From Candidatus Uhrbacteria bacterium (GTDB taxonomy: Bacteria > Patescibacteriota > Patescibacteriia > UBA9934 > UBA11717), in NCBI GenBank assembly GCA_003509895.1, contig DOMJ01000039.1:1106-10648 (forward strand): a stretch of 9,543 bases of DNA. The letters run 5' to 3'. Shown in pieces: positions 4,677 through 9,543 of this stretch. Under the pieces are notes generated by a model that made no database searches, was not told the origin of the DNA, and saw only the letters and a program-made list of their open reading frames with translations. The translations under genes and the position numbers were made by a program. Within the stretch, counting starts at the first letter, position 1. Every line of letters begins with the position of its first letter.

Positions 4677-5639
4677 TCAGGGACATGAGGGTGCTGCCGG
4701 TTGTTCGGCTATGACCTCGTTCTGCCATTTTGTGAGCTGCGGGCGCACCTCCGGCAAGCCATTTGTGCGCTGATAGTGGCGTCTTGCCTGCCACAGCGCG
4801 CGCGCCAGCCAGAGCGCACTCGGGTAGCGCTTCTGCGGATCGTACCGCCAGCAACGCTCCAAAATCCGCGCCGCCATTGGGCATCGCTCCCGGACCGGAG
4901 TCGAGGAGGGCTTCATGTTCGGCATGGATATTGCCAACAAAATAAGCGGAATTGATCCAGAGTATGGTCCGCGTCCAAGAATCAGCTCGTACAACAGGCT
5001 CCCCATGGAGTATTGATCCGAGCTCCCTTGGAGGGGCCTGTCCATTACCTGTTCCGGCGACATGTAAAGAGCCGATCCGTAGACCGTACCCTCTTTTCCT
5101 TCAAATCGCCTCCCCGTAAACTCGCACACGCCGTAGTCAAACAGCTTTACCGTACCATTACTGGTGATAAAGATGTTGGAAGGCTTGACGTCCTTGTGTA
5201 CAGGGAAAACGTGCTTTCCCCCCACCGTCAGTGTATGCAGGGTATGGAGCCCAAGCGCCACCTGGTACAGGACCTCCAGCACGACCTCCGTATCCAGAGG
5301 CGCCAGGCGTCCATTGTGTGTCCGGAGAACCTCTAGTGGTCTTCCTTGTAAGAGGTCCATAAAGAGGTAGGGACTTCCCTCAGCCTCTAGGACCTCATGG
5401 ACACGCAGCAGATTGGGGTGATCCACCGCCATGCCGATGGTTGCCTCGTCCATCAGGGACCGCCACAGAGGGCTGTCCGGTTCTGAAGGCTTTTTGAGCC
5501 GCTTGACGGCAAACTCCTGTTGCCGCCAGCTGCCGTCCAGCCGTTGAACGAGCTTATATGCCCGGACGACGGTGCACAGATACCCACTCCCAATCTCCTC
5601 ATCCGTCACATAGTACGACCCGATTCTTGTGGTCGTCAC
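4677..5639 (-). CDS. Hanks-type Ser/Thr protein kinase with HKD and DYG motifs
   Basis: Predicted 320-residue soluble protein kinase with no membrane segment and no PASTA or other sensor domain. In order: glycine loop IGSGYLCTV (16-24), ATP-binding Lys46 in FAVK, helix-C Glu65, catalytic loop VHKDVKPSNIF (147-157) with Asp150, Lys152 and Asn155, metal-binding Asp168 in DYG, MSPE (193-196) in place of APE, Asp208 and Arg271. All core catalytic residues are kept. HRD is HKD, so it is not a typical RD kinase. The last 40 residues are unassigned. The start is GTG at 5639, because AGAGGAGAGG (5645-5654) lies just upstream. The in-frame alternative near 5693 lies inside the promoter and would not be transcribed. 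Codons favour CTG, CTC and GTC, unlike the neighbouring nuclease. It is paralogous to the next kinase but separated from it by a terminator and its own promoter. Targets are unknown. Confidence 0.93.
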   Translation of the reverse strand: MTTTRIGSYYVTDEEIGSGYLCTVVRAYKLVQRLDGSWRQQEFAVKRLKKPSEPDSPLWRSLMDEATIGMAVDHPNLLRVHEVLEAEGSPYLFMDLLQGRPLEVLRTHNGRLAPLDTEVVLEVLYQVALGLHTLHTLTVGGKHVFPVHKDVKPSNIFITSNGTVKLFDYGVCEFTGRRFEGKEGTVYGSALYMSPEQVMDRPLQGSSDQYSMGSLLYELILGRGPYSGSIPLILLAISMPNMKPSSTPVRERCPMAARILERCWRYDPQKRYPSALWLARALWQARRHYQRTNGLPEVRPQLTKWQNEVIAEQPAAPSCP

Positions 5640-5644
5640 GTATT

Positions 5645-5707
5645 CCTCTCCTCTTCTGTTGCAGGTTGGTGACTCGCCAATATAGTGAATCACAGAGGAT
5701 TTGTCAA
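5645..5707 (-). promoter_or_regulatory. Promoter and Shine-Dalgarno of the first kinase gene
   Basis: On the minus strand TTGACA (5702-5707), a 17-nt spacer and TATATT (5679-5684), then a leader of about 34 nt. The Shine-Dalgarno AGAGGAGAGG (5645-5654) sits before GTG at 5639 and fixes that start. Confidence 0.82.
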
Positions 5708-5718
5708 CCCCTCATCAT

Positions 5719-5750
5719 TAAAAAAAGAAGCCCGATCTTGGATGGTCGGG
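5719..5750 (-). terminator. Intrinsic terminator of the second kinase gene
   Basis: On the minus strand CCCGACC pairs with GATCGGG (plus-strand 5731-5750) over 7 positions with one mismatch, loop ATCCAA, followed by CTTCTTTTTTTAATG. It lies 2 nt past the stop at 5753 and before the next kinase's promoter, so the two kinases are separate transcripts. Confidence 0.82.
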
Positions 5751-5752
5751 GT

Positions 5753-6679
5753 TTACGTCGTATTGTTGGTAAGGAGTGGAAGCAGGCACACGGGCGCACA
5801 CGGCAGACCTCCGTGTTCTTGCACCTGCCGAATGATCATCTCTAGCGCGAAGGCCACGTTTATGGCACTGTCTGGGCGCCGGTAGGGATCCTTCATCCAG
5901 CAACGGTCTAGGAGAGAAGCCAGATCCGGAAAATTCGGGTAGTTCACCCGCACCTCTTCTACGTGGGGTCCGGAATCCGCAAACGCAATCATCATGAGCG
6001 TTTCCTGGAGGGTCCTCTTATAGAACGGAAACCGATGAAAAATCAGTTGATACAACAGGGTCCCGAGGGCAAACAGGTCCGAGTGAAAGTCTACCTCCTG
6101 GTCCCTTGCTTGTTCTGGGGACATGTTAACGGGAGTCCCTTGCGTGAGCCCCGTTCCCGCTCGTCTTCCTCTATACGTGTGGTCGGCGATGCTGTAGTCA
6201 AACAGTCTCACCACTCCACTATTGGAGATAAAAACGTTGGCGGTCTTTACGTCGTTGTGTACGCCCTGTAGTGGCGTTGCTCCATCACGTCTTGTGTGGA
6301 ACCACTCCAGACCAACCGCAACTTGCCGCACAATCTCCAAGGCCTGCAGTACCTCTACCTTTTGGACGAGCGCATCCAGGAGACTGCCCTCAACGTATTC
6401 CATGACTACGGCAGGCAGACCCGCATCCAGCAGGATCACCTCTCGTACCGCTACCAAGTTCCGGTGCCACATGTGTCGCCCAACGGCACCTTCATGGTGC
6501 AACAGTTGGACGTGATAGTCAGAGTTCTCATCGCTTGGCACCTTTATGGCAACCGAGTCGATCAGGAGAGCTCCGTCCTCCGTCTCAATCTCCCGGGTGC
6601 ATAAGTAAACACAGCCCATAATACCGGACCCAATCAAGGGTCCTACCTTGTATGGTCCGATCCAATCCGGAATCTGCAT
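5753..6679 (-). CDS. Hanks-type Ser/Thr protein kinase with HND and DYS motifs
   Basis: Predicted 308-residue soluble kinase, paralogous to the one at 4677-5639. In order: glycine loop IGSGIMGCV (16-24), Lys46 in VAIK, helix-C Glu63, catalytic loop VHNDVKTANVF (140-150) with Asp143, Lys145 and Asn148, metal-binding Asp161, MSPE (186-189), Asp201 and Arg268. Two family motifs are changed. HRD is HND, losing the Arg that reads activation-loop phosphorylation, and DFG is DYS (161-163), losing the Gly. The phosphotransfer residues remain, so it may be active with unusual control. Residues 290-308 form a short Cys- and Leu-containing tail. The ATG at 6679 is supported by AGGAGG (6685-6690) 5 nt upstream. 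The gene is divergent from the nuclease operon and shares its 85-bp promoter region. No phosphatase or FHA gene is in the window. Confidence 0.93.
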   Translation of the reverse strand: MQIPDWIGPYKVGPLIGSGIMGCVYLCTREIETEDGALLIDSVAIKVPSDENSDYHVQLLHHEGAVGRHMWHRNLVAVREVILLDAGLPAVVMEYVEGSLLDALVQKVEVLQALEIVRQVAVGLEWFHTRRDGATPLQGVHNDVKTANVFISNSGVVRLFDYSIADHTYRGRRAGTGLTQGTPVNMSPEQARDQEVDFHSDLFALGTLLYQLIFHRFPFYKRTLQETLMMIAFADSGPHVEEVRVNYPNFPDLASLLDRCWMKDPYRRPDSAINVAFALEMIIRQVQEHGGLPCAPVCLLPLLTNNTT

Positions 6680-6684
6680 GATTC

Positions 6685-6732
6685 CCTCCTTTCATCCGGG
6701 CGCAATCTATGTGAAAAAGATGCACCTGTCAA
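6685..6732 (-). promoter_or_regulatory. Promoter and Shine-Dalgarno of the second kinase gene
   Basis: On the minus strand TTGACA (6727-6732), a 17-nt spacer and TAGATT (6704-6709), then AGGAGG (6685-6690) and the ATG at 6679. Confidence 0.8.
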
Positions 6733-6749
6733 GGGAAAAAGATCAATCA

Positions 6750-6758
6750 TGTTATACT
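6750..6758 (+). promoter_or_regulatory. Extended -10 promoter, leaderless start of the nuclease operon
   Basis: TG-T-TATACT (6750-6758) ends 6 nt before the ATG at 6765, with no Shine-Dalgarno. Its -35 region overlaps the -35 of the divergent kinase promoter (6727-6732), so the two may compete. Confidence 0.68.
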
Positions 6759-6764
6759 GTCTCT

Positions 6765-8183
6765 ATGGTGCAGCTTACAGAAAAAACCTTTTTTTACTAC
6801 GCCAAGTGCCCAAAATGGGTACGACGGTTAGTTGTCCACGGGGAGCACTTGGATGACTTGCAAAAGAGATTGATAGATGACGGTCTCCTGCCGGAGGTAA
6901 TGGAAAGGTTACTCGCAATTCGTGGCAAGTACAGCGTCGTGGAGGATGAAGACCAAAACGATGCGTTTAGCCGCACCGTTGAGTTTATGAGAAGTGGTGT
7001 TCAAACCATTTACGGGGGTGTTTTGGTACATGGGCATTGGGTGGCACGTCCGGATGTGTTGGAGCGTGTGGAGGGGAAGAGTGCGCTCGGGCTCTATTAT
7101 TATGTTGCGGTAGACATAAAGCGGCTGAGTGACCCACGATCCATTCGTGACGAACACAAAATGCAGGGAGCATTTTATGCCGAGTTGTTGGAGCGTGTGC
7201 AGGAGGTTAAGCCTACAAGCGGGTACATGATGACATCGTCGGGCGTGGTGATGCGATACGATTTAGAACGGTTTGAGGCGGAATACAGACTCACATTGGA
7301 TCACATAGAACGTATTCTTGCAGGAGAAGAGCCTGCTCACTTGCTCACAAGCGGATGCAAAACCTCACCTTTTTTTAATGTTTGCGTGGATGAGACAGAG
7401 GATTGTGATGATCTATCACTTTTAAATCGTATTCAGGCCACTGAAGTGGAGGAGTTGAATGGGGCAGGCGTGCAAACGGTATTGGAACTTGCTTCGGCTA
7501 ATGTAGAAGACCTTGCCGACAAGATGATGGATATGCCGGACAACCGTTTACGGTTTTTGCATCGCCAGGCGGTGAGTTTAAAGGAACGCGTACACGATGT
7601 TGTGGAGGCGATTCCATTTACGACGTCCAACGTGGAACTTTATTTTGATATTGAGTCGGACCCTGTGCGAGACTTGGACTATCTTTTTGGTGTTTTGGAA
7701 GTTGTGTATTTGGCCGATAGAACCACACAGGAGACCTACCATTCATTTTTGGCAACATCAGAGGCGGAGGAGGAGCGTGCGTGGAATGACTTTGCTCTCT
7801 TTTTGCATCAACATAAACAGGCGACGCTGTACCATTATGGTTGGTTGGAAATAAGTGTCTGTGCCAAGTTGATTGATCGGTACGGCGCACCCGAGGGAGC
7901 CATTACAAGCTGGGAAAACAATTTTGTGGATTTAAACGCGCAGTTACGGTCGGCGGTTATTTTTCCACTCCCGTTTAATTCGTTGAAGGACCTTGCAAAA
8001 TATATTGGTTTTTCTTGGCGAGCGGAGGATGCCAGTGGTGTAAATTCTATCCGTTGGTATCACGATTGGTTGGAACGAGGAGACAAAAGTTTGTTGGAGC
8101 GCGTGGTGCAATACAATGAGGATGATGTACGAGCAACCTACCTACTTAAAACATGGCTCGCAAAACAAAAGCCTTCCCTATGA
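6765..8183 (+). CDS. TM0106-family RecB-like nuclease (Cas4-like PD-(D/E)XK, HhH and DEDD exonuclease domains)
   Basis: Predicted 472-residue DNA-processing protein. The N-terminal part (1-215) has a RecB/Cas4-like nuclease pattern: RPD (95-97), VDIK (116-119) as the D-x-K motif, and Q134-x3-Y138 as the RecB Q-x3-Y motif. Cys15, Cys198, Cys207 and Cys214 match the one-plus-three cysteine layout of Cas4-like iron-sulfur clusters. Residues about 218-260 look like a helix-hairpin-helix region (GVQTVLELASANVEDLA). Residues about 290-470 look like an RNase H-fold exonuclease: DIE (295-297), VDL (388-390) and YNEDDV (450-455) as DEDD-type motifs. This domain order fits the TM0106/TIGR03491 family, a stand-alone nuclease of unknown biological role that need not indicate CRISPR. 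The start at 6765 is chosen because the -10 box ends 6 nt upstream; earlier in-frame codons lie inside the promoter region. First gene of a three-gene operon. Confidence 0.86.
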   Translation: MVQLTEKTFFYYAKCPKWVRRLVVHGEHLDDLQKRLIDDGLLPEVMERLLAIRGKYSVVEDEDQNDAFSRTVEFMRSGVQTIYGGVLVHGHWVARPDVLERVEGKSALGLYYYVAVDIKRLSDPRSIRDEHKMQGAFYAELLERVQEVKPTSGYMMTSSGVVMRYDLERFEAEYRLTLDHIERILAGEEPAHLLTSGCKTSPFFNVCVDETEDCDDLSLLNRIQATEVEELNGAGVQTVLELASANVEDLADKMMDMPDNRLRFLHRQAVSLKERVHDVVEAIPFTTSNVELYFDIESDPVRDLDYLFGVLEVVYLADRTTQETYHSFLATSEAEEERAWNDFALFLHQHKQATLYHYGWLEISVCAKLIDRYGAPEGAITSWENNFVDLNAQLRSAVIFPLPFNSLKDLAKYIGFSWRAEDASGVNSIRWYHDWLERGDKSLLERVVQYNEDDVRATYLLKTWLAKQKPSL

Positions 8184-9010
8184 GAACACGCATTCTTGTT
8201 GCTATTCTGTTGGTTGTTCTCTTGGCCGGTGGACTTGTTCTCTATCAACACCGCTACACGGTTGCGCAGATGATTTTATCCCTCACTGTTCCCGAAGCCA
8301 TGGATTTTGAAGAGGTGATTGTTGAGCAAGATCAACCTATCAACGAGGAACAGTCAAGCGTAGAGGTCGTTGTTGCACCAAAAACGGATCAAGAAGAGCC
8401 ACCGCAAAATGTGGAGTTGCTTACCGCAACTATACCCGATCAAATCAATCTGGCGATCCCCTTTCTTTTACAGGCACCGACCTCAAATTGGGCGTTACCG
8501 TATCAAGAAGCATGTGAGGAGGCGAGCGTGTTAATGGCAGCAGCCTTTTTAGGGGAAGATGTGAACCTTTCCACACCACAGACCAAGGCACAAGAGATTT
8601 TGGATTTGGTGGATTTTGAGATGGAGTACCTTGGATTTTATTTGGACACGAATGTTGCCGATACAATTTCCTTTGCCAATAGTAGGTACCCGGCGCTCGT
8701 GTTTGCGTCCGTTGCCAACCCAACCGTAGATCAAATAAAAGCGTTTGTGGCACAGGGGTCACCGGTGATCGTGCCGGCTGCCGGACGGGAATTACATAAT
8801 CCATTTTTTTCGAGAGAAGGCCCGTTGTATCATATGGTGGTGATTCGTGGATACACGACCTCTTCATTTATCACCAATGACCCTGGGGTAGGTCGCGGCG
8901 CAGAATATGTGTATTCTTACGAGACCATTATGGAGGCAATGGGTGATTGGAATGACGGCAACCCGACACAAGGAGAGAAGGTCGTGATTGTTGTACGAAA
9001 ACGATTGTAA
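8153..9010 (+). CDS. Membrane-anchored C39-like cysteine protease
   Basis: Predicted 285-residue papain-like protease, Peptidase_C39_2 type. Residues about 13-31 form an N-terminal signal anchor. An acidic linker (50-95) follows, placing the catalytic domain (about 97-285) outside the membrane. IPFLLQAPTSNWALPYQEACEEAS (102-125) carries the oxyanion Gln107 and nucleophile Cys121, YHMVVIRGY (226-234) the catalytic His227, and TNDPGVGRG (241-249) the third catalytic position, Asn242 or Asp243. In this context it may process exported peptides or cell-wall proteins; no peptide-exporter ABC domain is attached, unlike the bacteriocin C39 exporters. It overlaps the nuclease gene: from ATG at 8153 by 31 nt, or from ATG at 8180 by the 4-nt ATGA overlap. 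Neither start has a Shine-Dalgarno, so the start is uncertain by nine residues. Tight overlap implies co-transcription. Confidence 0.87.
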   Translation: MARKTKAFPMRTRILVAILLVVLLAGGLVLYQHRYTVAQMILSLTVPEAMDFEEVIVEQDQPINEEQSSVEVVVAPKTDQEEPPQNVELLTATIPDQINLAIPFLLQAPTSNWALPYQEACEEASVLMAAAFLGEDVNLSTPQTKAQEILDLVDFEMEYLGFYLDTNVADTISFANSRYPALVFASVANPTVDQIKAFVAQGSPVIVPAAGRELHNPFFSREGPLYHMVVIRGYTTSSFITNDPGVGRGAEYVYSYETIMEAMGDWNDGNPTQGEKVVIVVRKRL

Positions 9011-9021
9011 ACACGAGGCGT

Positions 9022-9480
9022 ATGATCAATGATATTGTCTTGGGCGGAGGAATTGGTGCGCTCCTGGCGCTCGTGTTGAGTATTCCAGCGATCGTGCACG
9101 AGATGCGTCGCAGGCATCACGGACATCCGTTGTTAATTGATATTAAGGAATTTGGCGGCAAAAAATTAAGCGACCGTGAGTCCTTTGCACTCGGGTTGCT
9201 TTTTCATCTGGTTCTTGGATTGGCGTTTGGCGCACTCTATCCGTTTAATCCGGGCATCTGGTCCTGGATGGGCGAGTCGTATGGGTTTGTGAGCGTGATG
9301 ACCTATGGCGCGGCACTTTATTTATTTGCAAACGTGGTCGCTTTTCCGTTTATGGGGCTCGGGCCTTTTGGAACCAAGGAGGACACGTGGGTGTGGCTGG
9401 AAACGTTGGTAACGATGATCTTACTTGTTGTGGGTTACGTGGTGGTTGTGCAGTGGTTTCAACCGAGCTGGTTTTATTAA
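9022..9480 (+). CDS. Four-helix integral membrane protein of unknown function
   Basis: Predicted 152-residue membrane protein with hydrophobic segments at about 4-25, 54-74, 89-113 and 124-146. The loop between the first two segments is basic and His-rich (HEMRRRHHGHP, 26-36) and probably cytoplasmic. The 11-nt gap after the protease gene and the shared direction place it last in the nuclease-protease operon. A weak GAGG lies only 3 nt from the ATG, so translation may be coupled to the gene before it. No family, catalytic motif or transporter signature is recognised. It could be a partner of the anchored protease, but that rests on position only. No clear terminator is seen in the remaining 63 bases. 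Confidence 0.78.
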   Translation: MINDIVLGGGIGALLALVLSIPAIVHEMRRRHHGHPLLIDIKEFGGKKLSDRESFALGLLFHLVLGLAFGALYPFNPGIWSWMGESYGFVSVMTYGAALYLFANVVAFPFMGLGPFGTKEDTWVWLETLVTMILLVVGYVVVVQWFQPSWFY

Positions 9481-9543
9481 ACAAATCAGTCAAGGGGTCG
9501 CTCGGGTTGTGTTTACAAGGGACTCGGAAGTAGAGACAAGTCT

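Noticed and set aside
4701..5370. Plus-strand open frames opposite the kinase genes
   Set aside because: The minus strand encodes clear kinase motifs throughout; the plus-strand translations show no domain and no start signals.
6648..6764. Longer start for the nuclease gene
   Set aside because: The extension overlaps the divergent kinase start and promoter and the nuclease -10 box; homologous proteins begin near the Cys15 region.
6765..8183. Reading the Cas4-like domain as a sign of a CRISPR-Cas locus
   Set aside because: The domain order fits the stand-alone TM0106 family, and no repeat-spacer array or other cas gene is visible.
9481..9543. Tail after the last gene
   Set aside because: No hairpin with a T tract, RNA gene or start signal could be supported in these 63 bases.

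Overview
The window looks like a chromosomal segment of a small-genome bacterium, most likely a member of the Patescibacteria (Candidate Phyla Radiation). That placement is an inference. It rests on several starts that appear leaderless, a strongly divergent S-adenosylmethionine synthetase, a TM0106-type RecB-like nuclease, a C39-like protease reading CEEAS at its active cysteine, and many short secreted or membrane proteins of unknown role. TAA, TAG and TGA all end genes here, so the code appears standard, unlike the UGA-recoding Gracilibacteria and Absconditabacteria.

Layout. Bases 1-827 hold the 3' part of a metK-like gene, closed by a bidirectional terminator shared with a convergent small coiled-coil gene (837-1148, minus). 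Bases 1265-1816 (minus) hold a GC-rich gene of unknown function with its own promoter and terminator. A divergent promoter pair at 1871-1946 faces a structured leader at about 1950-2090: a possible 22-codon ORF, a three-way-junction fold and a terminator hairpin. This leader precedes a GNAT acetyltransferase (2112-2669). Bases 2743-4614 hold three plus-strand envelope genes: a membrane-anchored protein with a ZU5-like domain, a tiny Cys-cluster membrane protein and a lipoprotein cyclophilin. Bases 4677-6679 (minus) hold two paralogous Hanks-type Ser/Thr kinases, each with its own promoter, Shine-Dalgarno and terminator. Bases 6765-9480 form a plus-strand operon: nuclease, anchored C39-like protease and a four-helix membrane protein.

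Two expression styles are mixed. Several genes (starts at 1148, 2743 and 6765) have an extended -10 (TGnTATAMT) exactly 6 nt before ATG and no Shine-Dalgarno, as expected for leaderless mRNA. They favour TTG and GTT codons. The two kinases, the unknown gene at 1265-1816 and the GNAT gene have TTGACA promoters and/or Shine-Dalgarno sites and more C- and G-ending codons.

The strongest candidate for something undescribed is the leader upstream of the GNAT gene. Its closing stem and its terminator compete for the same bases, as in riboswitches or leader-peptide attenuators. The paired kinases, with unusual HKD/HND and DYG/DYS motifs, come second.
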